Positions 1 to 11,496 of a stretch of DNA of 64,000 nucleotides are shown here, piece by piece. The stretch lies in the NCBI GenBank assembly GCA_008508345.1, contig QNGE01002746.1:1-64000 (forward strand). The letters run 5' to 3'. The notes beneath the pieces were generated by a model. That model did not search any database. It saw only the letters and a list, made by a program, of their open reading frames with translations, and was not told the origin of the DNA. How positions within the stretch are numbered: position 1 is the stretch's first letter; every line of letters begins with the position of its first letter. The DNA comes from Paragonimus westermani (taxonomy: Eukaryota > Platyhelminthes > Trematoda > Plagiorchiida > Troglotrematidae). The position numbers were made by a program, and so were the translations under genes.

Positions 1-40
1 TCGGTCACTGTGACAGGCAAATCCGAATCGGATGCCGCCA
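1..40. repeat. Truncated copy of a dispersed repeat
   Basis: The first 40 bases are identical to 13962-14001 and match the reverse complement of about 14129-14168 with few changes. The window therefore opens inside a further copy of the repeat that makes the foldback at 13.9-14.3 kb. Here the homology stops at base 40 and ordinary sequence follows instead of the AT-rich loop. Confidence 0.85.
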
Positions 41-690
41 GCTGTGCTTGTGTGGTTGTTGATTTTGTTGTTTAGCTTTACAATGCCTATTGAACTTTGC
101 TATATAAACCCACGAACTGAAGTATGTGTCTGATGAGATGCTGCGAGGTGTTCGAGGGATGCATCGTTCAAAAAGATGTTTCCGACTTTTTCGTTCAGAA
201 TCTGACCTGTCATAATAGTCGCATTAGCCCTAGAGGGTTCCTGCCGTTTGCATGTGCATACTGTGGAGTACCCTACCGTCCGAGGTAGTCACATTTCACA
301 GCAGTGACACCTTAGGAGGAGCATTTGATAGATTGTTGCTCTGCGGTTTACGGCCATTTGATCACCTTGCTGAAGTATATGCTCCAGGTCAGTCCGTTCA
401 AGGAACGCGTACTGGTGTGCATTAGGATTTATGAATAACCACGCCCCACAGCTTGCTTCAAGTTTTCCGTTACATTCCATGCAATATCCATCCGTTGCCA
501 ACCTGCCGCGACCCAGAACCGTATTTGAAGTGGACAGTAATGAGTGCTGGCATCGCCTCTCCGAAGATTCATCGGATATCGATTGAACATCCACTGCATA
601 ACCATCTTGTATCTCGATTGATTACGTTGCTCGTGAACGAAGTACGCGGCTGCTGCTGTATTAAGTTGATAACAGAAATTTCCGTGCCAC
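41..690. other. No recognisable gene
   Basis: Short open frames exist on both strands (longest about 100 codons), but none has a recognisable domain or a convincing splice pattern. I see nothing to annotate in this stretch. Confidence 0.5.
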
Positions 691-1150
691 CCACACCTTT
701 CAAGACAAAGAGGAACTACAGGGCCACCTAGATTCCTTGCTACGATTGGCCGCCCAAAATGGCCTACTATTCGGAGCCTTCAAATGCAAGGTTTTAAAAA
801 CTGGAAATCAATCAGATGCCAGTTGTCTGTTGGGTGACGCTAAGTTGGGTGTGGTACACAAAGAGTCTGATCCAGAGACCCTCATCGCTACCGATCCCTT
901 GTCATCCGCTTAATGTAGCACGCTCGTTCGGGGGGCTACCTATTGGATAAATGTGCTTAACTGCCTACTCGACCAGTTCACTGAGCGTACACGCAGGAGG
1001 GCTTTTGCCACTTACGTCCATTCTCCTCTGGAAGTCAATCGCTGGATCCTTGCTCTATCCTTAATGCGTGATATCCATTTCCTAGAATGGCTTCCACAAC
1101 GGATAAAAACAGGGCCAACCGCTTGGCGGTACGTGTTGCTGATGTATTCC
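690..1150 (+). mobile_element. CR1-like LINE relic, reverse transcriptase C-terminal part
   Basis: Translated across frameshifts, the stretch resembles the end of a CR1/jockey-type reverse transcriptase. It has a helix like LDSLLRLAAQNGLLF, then FKCKVLKTGN, which corresponds to the family block F-x-A-S-K-C-K-V-L. After that comes the thumb-region block ATYVHSPLEVNRW, equivalent to the usual Y-x-R-P-x-L-E-Y. Polymerase motifs A to C and the endonuclease are absent. A homologous, separately decayed copy lies at 2540-3140 on the same strand. Stops interrupt the frame, for example TAA at about 912, so it is a dead fragment. Clade is judged by eye. Confidence 0.65.
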
Positions 1151-2540
1151 TAATCGGATCAAATCAACAATAATCCTCGGCAGCAACGACAGCGGTATAG
1201 AACAAACGTGACTCAGTAAAAGTACATACTGCACTGTTCTATTTACAAGCGGTAGCACCATTTTCCCGCGCGTGGACAAATGAGCCGTTGGCAGTTGAAT
1301 TCGCGACCAATCCGGACGCATCGCAAGTCCTGGCACGAGTGAGGGGCACAAAGGCAGACTTGAGGGGTATACAACATTTGCAACTGTCCTTTCGAAATCA
1401 TCAGTCCCCATTGCTCCTGTGTGTACATAACGATTGCAGCTTCTCCTTGCAGTTGACCTGAGCATCGTCTTTTTACGCATTTGACGTTGACCCCAGGAGC
1501 TGCTGCGCCCGGTTTACCTACTCCACAGAAAACGTTGTTAAGTATCACGCCAGATATTCAAGATAAATGTACATTCCACGACAAAATGCAATTATCTTCT
1601 TCAGTGCTGTTGAAGAATATTTCGATGAGGTTGTCGACAACTGACGTTCTTAAAACCTTGTACCGCTCTTTTGAGAAACAAAACTTTGAGCCCTAGCCCT
1701 TCGCAGAATTGTCACAATTGCAGCGAAGAAGGTGGGAAACATACTAGTCATCCTCAGCGAAGTCTGCGACTGACGAAAACATGTATCAACAACCGTTGGA
1801 TCCATAGATCTGCACCGTACGATGACTGAACTGTTGCAACCATAAAGGTGCGGGTGAGGATCCTTGTTGTCCCCTGAGATGTAACGAGCCTAAAATTTGG
1901 TCACCAGCTGTCAGATAATTGAACATAGATCTGTGCACAAACGACAGGTTGGACTCGAACGTACTAAACAATAAACTGGACAACAAACTGGTTGACTATG
2001 ATATAGTGGAGCATACTATCCTATTTTCATCGTCCCGCACGGACCGTAAATAGGAACAACCACGTGACGCCTTCAGACGCAAACATTTTAAGAGATAAAA
2101 CTTCGCTGATCAGTATCCATCTGGAATGCGGACAGAGAAGCTGATCGAACATATAATTCAAACGGATGATTAACGCATGAACGTGGTGACAGTTTTGAGT
2201 TAAAATCACTCTGATATTGAGTGTGAAATACACTGCAAATATGACGCGGTGAACGGCTGAAAACTCAAGTATATCATCCAAACAACGCGCAATTAAATGC
2301 TTTTCAAAGACGAAAAATGTGTTACACCGTGAATATTTTGATGTAATCATTTTTACAGCGAAAATTAATTACGAGAACCACCCTAGCGCTGTCGTCGGAG
2401 AGATGTTTTTTAACACAGGCACGAATATGAGGGAACTTTAGGTGTAACCAGTTTTCTGATTACAACCCAAGTGTTTCACCTGGTATTGTCTGCACTGTTC
2501 TCCTGAAATATGCATTTTAGTATCTCACGGAAAATATCCT
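1150..2540. other. No recognisable gene
   Basis: About 1.4 kb with several overlapping short open frames on both strands (up to 132 codons on the minus strand at 1082-1480). None shows a domain I recognise, and the amino-acid composition looks random. Probably old repeat or intergenic DNA. Confidence 0.5.
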
Positions 2541-3140
2541 GTATATTTTTCCAGCGCAAATGGCCGTTTCTAAATCGATTCAACGCGGGACTACTACAAG
2601 AACAAATACACACCTGCCCAGTTGTTGGCTGAGTGGCGCCAAGCTGCGTGTATCAAACAGAGTCTGATCGAAGGACCATCATCATTGCCGATCCCTTATG
2701 ACCCGCTTACTGTAGCACACCCGTCCCAGAGAATACCCGTAAGATGAACCTGCCTTTTAGGTCAGTTCATTTGGTATAAATTCGAAAGGGTGTTTGTCAC
2801 TTATATCCATCTTGCGCTGGAAGTTAACATCTGGGTCCGTGCTCTGTCTTTCAGACGTGATAGTATGTTTTAGAGGGTTCAGAGTAAGTCTACAAGACAT
2901 GCACAAACTCACCCAAAATTCCTACTCACATTGAAGCAGTATACTGAACCTGTTTGACCTTGAACGTCGGAGAACCCTCGGGGACAACAAATTTTCACCT
3001 CATCTCCCACATTCACTTCCAACCTATTCAACAGATGTTCATTTTCATCCGACCGCATCAACCCAGTGGCCATTAATCCAGGCTAGACCACTTGTTGCCA
3101 CGCGCACTGTGTTTGTTGCACATGGAAATCACTGCCGGAA
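2540..3140 (+). mobile_element. Second CR1-like LINE relic, C-terminal part
   Basis: At the DNA level this matches 740-1080 (shared blocks around 'cagagtctgat' and 'gccgatccctt') and continues about 270 bases further. The translation gives VTYIHLALEVNIW, then a run resembling L-E-x-V-Q-R-R-A-T, then LDLERRRTLGD, the usual CR1/jockey block before the element's 3' end. Stops and frameshifts are frequent. Two copies of the same family in the same orientation 1.8 kb apart could be independent insertions or one duplicated locus. Confidence 0.65.
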
Positions 3141-3534
3141 AGGGTAATGTAATCGATTAGTACTCAATCAATCAAACAGAGGCTGGGTAATTGTGTAGAG
3201 GAGAATTAACCACATGAATCACTTGTGATTCTTAACAGTCGCCTTTGGTGAGAGCCCGATGTCGACTAAATAAGTAGAAAAGTAGAAAACCTCCAGGATG
3301 TCTATCGTCTTCCATATTTGTTCTATGACGATTTCCAAGAAGTGACCACAGTGTCGTCGAATGTCTGTTTGTTTTCAGTATGGCTACGGAAATGACAGTT
3401 GTATCCTGCCAACCGATTAAGGTCACCGAGTGGAATAACCTCTTCTCTCTACCTGAATCCATAATTTGGAATGCCTTCTTCCTTACCTCAGACCCAACTA
3501 TAGCGGCCACAGAATTCACTAGACCTCTGACATT

Positions 3535-5420
3535 TTGTATCCGCATTCTGGCCCCATAACGTCGAAACGCGTCCGACCTCATGTGCTAGGGAAAATCCTT
3601 ACTAAAAAAGAGGCTTACAGATTCAGAGTGCTTAAATCGGGGTACATAAGAACACTAGATGTCTCCCTAGTGATGCAGATGAGCGAAATGCTTGAACACA
3701 TAGAACGTCAAACGCAACTCCGTCATGCAAACGAAAAGAAACTCGTGCATTGTAGCGATCAGAGATGCATGGAACTGATGCAGCCGATGAGGCGGAGAAA
3801 TTCCACGAAGGGCCATGCTGTAAAAATCACTGCTCTCGAGGACAAAACGATTGTTGTTGACCATGTTGTGGTATGTGCGAACTTCAACTCACATTTTGAT
3901 GTTTCGTCCAACGTAGAAAGCAACTTATCACCCCTTAGTACTCTGTCGGAAACAGATAAAGTTTTGAGTAGGGTTCTGATTGATGTTCAAAGTGTTTGCC
4001 CGCAGTTGTTTGCTATTAAACCCTCAATTCAATCTGGACCAGACGGCATATCACCAATTGCCACCGAGCAAGCGGGTAAGGATACACACATCCTCCTACT
4101 CAGTTTAGTCAACCCATCACGGTTATCCGGCACCTTCTTCCCTCAATGAAAAAGTTAATAATTGTTTTGCCACAAGGCAGGACGTTAGTGACTATCGTCC
4201 CATTAACCACACGTCAATCTGCTCAAGAATGCTCTGGAATATTATAAAGGTATATAATGTCGAGTTCTTGGGGCCACAAAACCTTAAAAACCTTCCGCAG
4301 CACGGCTTCCTCAGTAAGCGCTCTTGTATGACGTCATCTGGAATTTTTATGTCATATATCAATGTCAGTCGACGCGGGAAATGCGGTAATTACCGTACTC
4401 TTGGACATGCAAAAGGCTTTTTATCGTGTGCCTCACAAGCGCCAGTTGACCGAAATAGCATGTTTTGGCATACAAAATCCGTTGCATAGCTGGCTTTTGT
4501 CATACCTTGAAGGCCGCACTCAAACAGTCAGAATGGGAGAGCAGTGTTCGACACCAAAAAACGCTGGCTAGTGGGATGATTCAAAGAAGTGTTCTGGGAC
4601 CGCTGCTTTTCTTAATGTACATAAATGACGCATGCGGTGTTATTAAACATGGCAAGTCCTTTCTATTTGCTGACTATATCGAAATCGATCACACACCCCA
4701 CCAGCCTAGTAACATCGCCTTCTGTCTACAAAATATACGACAAGGCCTAGTGTCATTGCAACTGTGGCGCAAAACATGGCTGATTACATTCTCAGCGAAC
4801 AAATCGAACATAGTCACTTACGGTTGTAAATTACCCAGTGGGTCCTTCACACTAGACGGTCATAATGTTGATACCGTCACCTCCTACAGATTTAGGAATA
4901 CGGTACTCCAACGCCCTTAATTTCTTCGAACGAGTATGTTGTCAGGTAGCAAAAACTAAAAGAACATTAGGCCGTATCAAAAAGACGTTCAGTCTACTGG
5001 CTACGAGACTGACGCTCTACAAAAATGTTTGCCCGGCCTCAACTAGAGCATTGCACTTTCCTCTACTGCCATCTACGCAAGTCTGACAGGCTTGTGATTG
5101 AAAACCTCCAACGCTCATTTACCAAAAGCTTTCTGGGACATTCTTTCTCGTTCACCTTTAGGCAACGCTGCCAAAAACTTGGTAACCATCTAATTCGGCC
5201 GCGCGGATTAATGTTGGACCTGACATACTTTTTGAACTCATAGACCTGATTGTCATCACCGCAGCGCTTACCGTTCCACTACAACACAACTGTGCCACCT
5301 CGGAGAAAGTTACGCGCAAACTTCTTTATTGTAAGATATTCCTATATTTGAAATACACTTCCGAGTGAAATCAGAGCCAGTGAGAACTTTCAGCGTTTGC
5401 AAAAGGGCTTGGACAGCTGT
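3535..5420 (+). mobile_element. CR1/jockey-like LINE, linker plus reverse transcriptase (decayed)
   Basis: This is the best-preserved LINE in the window. An open frame at 3535-4149 (204 codons) is the endonuclease-RT linker and ends in QSGPDGIS, the family S-P-G-P-D-G-I block. The RT follows in three frames. At about 4190 is DYRPINHTS (N-Y-R-P-I-S-L). Motif A at about 4398 is LLDMQKAFYRVPH, with its Asp at 4404. Motif B at about 4588 is SVLGPLLFLMYIND. Motif C at about 4669 is FADYIE, where the second catalytic Asp is Tyr. The thumb follows (ARPQLEHCTFLY, about 5030) and then VIENLQRSFTKSFLG. Homology fades by about 5420. The lost Asp and at least three frame changes make it inactive. No endonuclease domain is visible upstream, so it looks 5' truncated, as LINEs often are. 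Confidence 0.8.
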
Positions 5421-6850
5421 CTTACATGAACAAACACAATGTCTGTCTTCAAATTCTGCGTATAATCTGGTGTCCTATTTGACTGTCAGCTGCGTATAGC
5501 GCAGATAATAGTCCCCGCTGCCTAACTCTCCTCGGAGACAGCCTGCTTGAAACGGTTCGTGATATCATTTAGCATTTGTTCTACTCCATGCTCACCAAAC
5601 CATTCGTAGCTCAACATTATTTTATTGCTGCGTGTTTATTCATGTGCACGCATTTTTAGATTGCTAAAAGATATACAAAGTTGGCGCTCATTAATAAATC
5701 CGGCAGAATGGCGTTATATAAGCCTTAGTTTGGACACGTACCTTCCATGGGCCTTTCAAATGGTTGACTCGTTATTCCAGATGCCTAAGTAAATCTCGAG
5801 TAAGCTAAAAATTCCACAACTAGTCGGCAGGGTTGTACATCTTGATAAATGGGACAGGAATAATAATATAGCTGGAGTTCAAATCCCGGCCTTTGCAAAG
5901 GTATGTACTACTGACGAGCTTCATTAAGAAGGAACCTCGAGTCTAGTGCTTCTTTTCGAAAGAGGCTGGCTGAAAGTCTATCTGAATGCAAAGGCTGCGA
6001 TCAATCCTGAGTGAGGTTCAGCTTGAAAATAAACCAAATCCCCGACTGCTCATCAGTAATCTCATGGAGTGTTTGTCAAAAATGTCGCATGCACATCATT
6101 CGTCATAGCAAATTGATTCACCCCACTTTTTCTCACCTAACCTGTAAGATTGCGTTCTTTTTCTTAAGCCTATAAATAGTCGGTGTGCAAGAAGAATTTC
6201 CGCGACGGATGAATGCACGAAACCTCTCATCGGCAGAACATTTCGCGAGATTCTCAACTTTTTGACGGTCTCCTGCAATCCAGTGAGTTCTGCGCTCGAA
6301 TCTGCCTAATCGTTCGCTGTGTTTCGGAATTTTCCGTCGTGCTCCGCCAAAGCCGAGTTATTTTAACATTTTTCCGATGCTAGTTGTACCACTTAATGGC
6401 GAAAAACTTTGAAGATCCCTTCGAGTGGCAGGAGTGCGTTTTCTTTTGTGCACGGAAAACTGGAAAAGTCCGATGGAATGAATGTGATCTGAAGTTTTAG
6501 TTAATTCGTACGAGTGATATTTCCAAGTCAGATCTAAAAACATCGTATATCATAATTTCGAACGTAACATAATGTTTAAGTGCTCCGTTATCGGTAAATC
6601 ACTTCTGTACGTTGAATCAGCCTGGCGGTGAGCGATGAGAGCACCTTCAGAAGGATATTCAAGTTGAAGTACCGAAAGTTTGAAGGTTACGTTGAAGACT
6701 TGCGCAGACTTCATCGGGAAAATTGTACAGGCTTTTTCATTAACACTTAGCAGACAGCTACAAGTGCTGAGAAGCATAGAGTAGACCTGCCGCCAGGCTG
6801 CCATATGGAAGTGAGTTGTACAAATGTGTACATTGTACACGGCAAACGAC
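5420..6850. other. No recognisable gene
   Basis: Only short minus-strand frames of 60 to 96 codons at 6096-6840, none with a recognisable motif. At 5872-5889 there is a tRNA B-box-like string (gttcaaatcc), but no cloverleaf can be folded around it. Confidence 0.45.
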
Positions 6851-8943
6851 GCCCTTCAAACGGTAATGTTTAGTTAATCAATTGTCACGATAAATTGCAG
6901 TTTTGCAAATTAAAGATGTCAAGCCTCCTGGGTCACCCATTATCGCATTGATGGATATCAAATTGAGAGGGCAAACATGGTGCACTGACACGACTTTCAG
7001 GCTAATAAGCGGAATATTTATCCTAGGAATAGACGTCCGGCTGTTGATGCTGAACTGCATGTATGCGAGATGATTAGCCATTTCAAGGGTGCTCGTGTAA
7101 CGAGGACGTATATGAACAGGAAGTACGGGATTAGAATGCGTCGGTATGATTTATCTAATCTACCCACGAGGCACAACAAACCAGATAATTGCAACAAAAT
7201 TATGAAGTTGCGAGACTTACTGAAAGTGGAAGGCAACTATAGGTTTCCACTGCGGGAGAACGTGTTAAGTTTCGTCATGTTTGTACCGGAAAGTACATTC
7301 CAACTGTCCCAGGTATAGAGGTATCATTCTAGGAGATGCAACTCATCAGTTAAATCATGGCGACTTTATACTATGTCATCCTATGTTGGTAGACGTCACT
7401 GGAGTTGGGGCAACGTTTTTTACGCACTTATGCCAAACGAAACTACTGCGAATTATAGGATAGTTTTGGAAAACCTGCTTGAAATGTTGCCTTATATGTC
7501 TGTTTTTTGCACCTTCATTGTTGATCATTCAGCAGCACGGATGAGCGCACTAGGTGAAGATCTTTCACATTGTGCCATCGTATTCTGCTGGTTTCGCTTA
7601 CTGCATGATATGTCGCGGCGTTTCTTCCAGTTGGTAGGTCTAAACGATTATCGGAAGAACCGGATTTACCGGTGGACCCACAATATAGTTTTCAGTGGGA
7701 ACAGCGGTCAATTTAACAGTTTGCTGCGGGCTGTGAAGTCTGTCAGCAATAAGACATCAGTATCTTGCCAGCACTTGGCTACCTCATAAAAGGGGATGGT
7801 CCCTGCATAAACCCAAGTCCACGGTTTTGTTCGGTAATCCTACCACCAACCGTGTTGAGAACGAAAACAAGCACATTATAAGTGCCGTGTCTGAACGCTC
7901 AAGTGTGTGTCCATTTTTACAACATATTGTGGAACGCAACAGTGAGTTTGATGAACACCAGTGTAGGTTGAACACTGATCTCATGAGGTTGTATAAGCCG
8001 GCGGTAGGCCTGGGATTCCTGTCAGTGATTCTGAAACCACCACCGCAATGTGCCAGGGATGTTTTCCTTAGGCATTACAATGACACCCAGGTAGCAGACG
8101 TAGCTTATGTCAAAGACAGGTGGAAAGTGCGCCGTAACAAGGGACGCATTTTTCACGTGCATATTGTAGGGGGTAAAATATGACTGCTGCTTCTAATCCC
8201 AATGGGTGATTCCTTGTTGTCATATTGTCGCTGTGTTTCGTTTGATTGACAGACACTTCACCAGTTTGGGTGCGGCAAATCGATGGTTGCTGCCAGCCTA
8301 CGAAGAGAAAGAAGTCCCGGTTTCCCGGCTTGATGAGCCGGTTGTTTGTATGCCTGCTCCTATTTCCACTTCCCATCTGGACAAAATGAGAAATGCTGAG
8401 GATATTTGCCAGGATATAGCCGTTACTTTAGGATTTTCGAGCGCATTCAACATTCATTGACATGTAGCTGCGTTGCGAGGGATAAATCAGTTACTGTCTA
8501 GCCATCCTGACCTTTTATTGCTATGTTCAATCCCAGGTAGGGAGGTTGTGCAGAGAGGCGGCCCAGCGTCGTTCAACAACTTATGGCAGGAGAAAACAGT
8601 GGACAATAGTAGCGAATGGTATGAATCATTCTCTTCCGCCCCCAAACGGGTTAGTAGAAGGCGAGTTTTGTTGGTCAGGAAAAGCTTGGTAGTTAACTCC
8701 AATATCCCTGCCTGCAGCATCTCCCGCATAACGCATGCCGCAACTGGTGCTAAACAGACGCCGTCCACAAGTAAGATTGCATGCATGTCTGATGAGTTAA
8801 GCCAGATATCCGGAGCTTCAATAGAACAACCGTTTATCTCTAACACGCGCAGGAAGTCCAAACTTGAACGTCCTGTGAATGACCAGGATATGCCGGAGGT
8901 TGACGTAATCGGGGATCCCATGGAGACAGCTTGTATCAGATGA
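6850..8943 (+). pseudogene. Mutator-like (MULE) DDE transposase, broken
   Basis: Several consecutive plus-strand frames assemble into a MULE-family transposase. The N-terminal helical region is at about 7010-7320. The DDE core carries D1 in GIILGDATH (Asp at 7335). D2 is in FIVDHSAARMSAL (Asp at 7523), followed about 20 residues later by CWFRLLHDM, the MULE C-x-x-H block with His displaced. E3 is in TTNRVENENKHI (Glu at 7857). Then comes a SWIM-like zinc finger with CC-F at 8185 and the C-x-H element IPCCHIVAVF (Cys at 8215). A tail to 8943 has no recognised fold. All three acidic residues survive. Frameshifts near 7320, 7400 and 7790 and a TAA at 8194 inside the finger rule out one intact protein unless it is spliced. 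No terminal inverted repeats were found by eye. A domesticated ZSWIM-type gene is the alternative; the frameshifts argue against it. Confidence 0.75.
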
Positions 8944-9465
8944 GTTGCTAAGCATAGGCTAATGCAGTTCAAAAAGTGAATCAAGGAGGCTTTTGAAAAG
9001 CAGTATACCTCAAAGCCTGTAAATTGCAAGGTTCGTCAGATTTGCTTCCAAAAGGAGGGTCCTGTGGACTTGGACGAAGACACCGTGCACAGGGTACAAT
9101 GCAGACAGTGTTCAGGTTGAAACCACCACTACCATACCAACTACAACGAGTCTGAACCAGTCTACACCTGCGTTGACTGCTACAACGTGGACAACACAAC
9201 GTGACCATCCGGCAGGATCATGAAGAAACGACGCTGTCGTGTGAAAGAGCCCACGGCCCTATTCAAGGCCACCCACGACATAATTTCACGAGCTATGCTC
9301 ATGTGTTCATTTTGTAGTGGTTATTGCCGTTAGTTAAGTGAGGTTCACTGAGTATTCCGTTAGTGGTTCCTCTGTGGGTATGCCAGACAGCTAGTGGTGT
9401 ACTTCTGTTGTCAAACAGATTTGCAGTGCTTACTGCCGTTAGTCAGGTGAGATGTCCATATGCAT
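8944..9465. other. No gene; imperfect 22-bp duplication
   Basis: Nothing coding is recognisable. A string of the form ttA(t/c)TGCCGTTAGT(t/c)A(a/g)GTGAG occurs at 9321-9342 and again at 9430-9451. This suggests an old tandem duplication with a period near 109 bases whose flanks have diverged. Confidence 0.45.
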
Positions 9466-9722
9466 ATGTTTATAGACATTTACATTAACATGTATACATA
9501 TACATATATATATACACATATATATGTACATTTACATATGTACATTTATAGATATATGCATATATGCATGTGAATACATATATACGTATATACGTGAGTA
9601 GACGTATATATATATTTATACTTATATATTATATTTATATTTGTATATCACATTTATATTTATTTATATATATGTACCTATTTGTATACATACACACGTG
9701 TGTGTATATAAACATGTGTGAT
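9466..9722. repeat. AT-rich alternating purine-pyrimidine microsatellite
   Basis: About 250 bases dominated by TATA, TACA and TGTA alternation (for example 9490-9560 and 9580-9700). The stretch is low complexity and likely to extrude cruciforms or slip in replication. The same kind of sequence recurs at 14007-14123 and 14265-14450. Confidence 0.9.
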
Positions 9723-10325
9723 TGCATATCCTGACCTTTCCTGCTACCTTGGCGTGGTAGTCAGGCTTGCGTGCTATTTTGATCCGGAGGGCTGTGCTTA
9801 CTAGGACTTCGGTCCTTGCGGGTTCAACCTTGTCAGATTGGCCGATGGGGAGCAGCCAGACAAAAAGCAGATGCGTGCGTTTGTGGTGCGTGGAGACTGT
9901 GTGTTGTTGCTTCGTTTTGCCTGGACTGACTGTGTGTCTGGTTGCTGGGATCGTGTGTACAGTGGTGTTTGATGCCGTCGTGTGTGTGTGAGAGAGAGAC
10001 AGCTGCTGCCTTGCGGTTCAGGCTTTTTAGCCAAAGGCTTTGGTTGAGGGCCCTAATCGCTCTCCTGCACAGGTCTGGGCGTCCTGGCAGTATCCGAAGT
10101 CCATACTCACAATGATAATGATACAAACCAAATCAAATATTATACTGCATCGGCCGTCGCGCAGGATAAACCGGGTCGCCCTATCTGCTGCACATGGCAG
10201 AGTGGATGGGCGAAAACATGCTACTGCCAAACACTCACCCTCATACGTCCCCCCAATCACGAGCCCCCGAGCAGATAATGCTCAGCTAGGTTTCAGTGCC
10301 CAGAAGACCAACTGGAGACAGGCCC
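9723..10325 (+). repeat. Dispersed repeat, probably RTE-like LINE 5' region
   Basis: From about 10010 to 10240 this aligns by eye with 62495-62720. Shared strings include 'gctttt(t/g)agccaaag', the tract around 'gtcgtccgtc/gccgtcgcgc', and 'ggtggat(g)ggcgaaaacatg'. At 62.5 kb the same repeat sits just upstream of an RTE-type endonuclease. I therefore infer that this is the 5' untranslated region of another copy whose coding part would enter the assembly gap. No open frame here is coding. Confidence 0.55.
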
Positions 10326-10956
10326 NNNNNNNNNNNNNNNNNNNNNNNNNNNNNNNNNNNNNNNNNNNNNNNNNNNNNNNNNNNNNNNNNNNNNNNNNNN
10401 NNNNNNNNNNNNNNNNNNNNNNNNNNNNNNNNNNNNNNNNNNNNNNNNNNNNNNNNNNNNNNNNNNNNNNNNNNNNNNNNNNNNNNNNNNNNNNNNNNNN
10501 NNNNNNNNNNNNNNNNNNNNNNNNNNNNNNNNNNNNNNNNNNNNNNNNNNNNNNNNNNNNNNNNNNNNNNNNNNNNNNNNNNNNNNNNNNNNNNNNNNNN
10601 NNNNNNNNNNNNNNNNNNNNNNNNNNNNNNNNNNNNNNNNNNNNNNNNNNNNNNNNNNNNNNNNNNNNNNNNNNNNNNNNNNNNNNNNNNNNNNNNNNNN
10701 NNNNNNNNNNNNNNNNNNNNNNNNNNNNNNNNNNNNNNNNNNNNNNNNNNNNNNNNNNNNNNNNNNNNNNNNNNNNNNNNNNNNNNNNNNNNNNNNNNNN
10801 NNNNNNNNNNNNNNNNNNNNNNNNNNNNNNNNNNNNNNNNNNNNNNNNNNNNNNNNNNNNNNNNNNNNNNNNNNNNNNNNNNNNNNNNNNNNNNNNNNNN
10901 NNNNNNNNNNNNNNNNNNNNNNNNNNNNNNNNNNNNNNNNNNNNNNNNNNNNNNNN
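10326..10956. other. Assembly gap (631 N)
   Basis: Run of undetermined bases. Long open frames across it are artefacts. The left flank looks like an RTE 5' region and the right flank is the end of a BEL/Pao polyprotein, so at least one repeat junction is hidden in the gap. Confidence 1.
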
Positions 10957-11496
10957 GTGAGACGAGTTCTGTCGTCGGTAACACAACAGCAGGTAATGAA
11001 TGAAGAGTCACGTACCACCTACATGATGGAAGTCAAACGAATCGTGGACGATAGGCCACTTGTGCCTGTTTATGATGATCCAGATAGTCCCCAGGTACTT
11101 CGTCCTAGTGAGTTGCTGTTGTTGCGCTCGAATATAGGCTTCAGTACAGATGAGGTTACATTGTGCGAACGTTACACAAGGGGCTGGGGACAAGCACAAC
11201 ACTTATCTAGTGTGTTTTGGAAACGATGGCGGCGTGAATACTTACCCCAGCTGCAGGTTACACTTAAGTGGTTGAAATCTTCGCGTGATCTTCAAGTAGG
11301 CGATGTAGTTCTACTACACGAAAGAGCCTCCAGAGGTGTTTGGCCCTACGGTATAATCACCGAGGTATTCCCTGGTGACGACAGACATGTACGTCGGGTG
11401 TCAGTAAGAACTTCAGATGGCACTGTAAGACGGGACATCAGATCACTTTGTTTTTTTAGAAGCATCTGCAGAGTAACATCAAGTCACTACAGATGA
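10957..11496 (+). mobile_element. BEL/Pao LTR retrotransposon, polyprotein C-terminus
   Basis: An open frame of 179 codons, truncated on the left by the gap, matches the end of BEL/Pao polyproteins. It has the integrase C-terminal block IVDDRPLVPV (family N-x-R-P-L-T-x-V) and LRPSELLLLR (L-T-P-x-x-L-L). The DUF5641-type module follows, with VFWKRWRREYLPQLQ, LQVGDVVLLHE and WPYGIITEVFPGDD, and the frame ends with VRRVSVRTSDGTVRR. The integrase core and RT would lie in or beyond the gap. The frame has no internal stop, so this copy is younger than most LINEs nearby. In an intact element a 3' LTR should begin shortly after 11496, but I could not define its ends. Confidence 0.85.

Noticed and set aside
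5861..5930. Possible tRNA gene or tRNA-derived SINE
   Set aside because: A B-box-like string is present, but no acceptor stem, A box or T stem can be paired.
8487..9029. 180-codon minus-strand frame
   Set aside because: Lies antisense to the MULE C-terminal frame, with no recognisable motif; taken as a shadow.
10040..11018. Long open frames spanning the N run on both strands
   Set aside because: They consist of undetermined residues; only the part after 10957 is real sequence.
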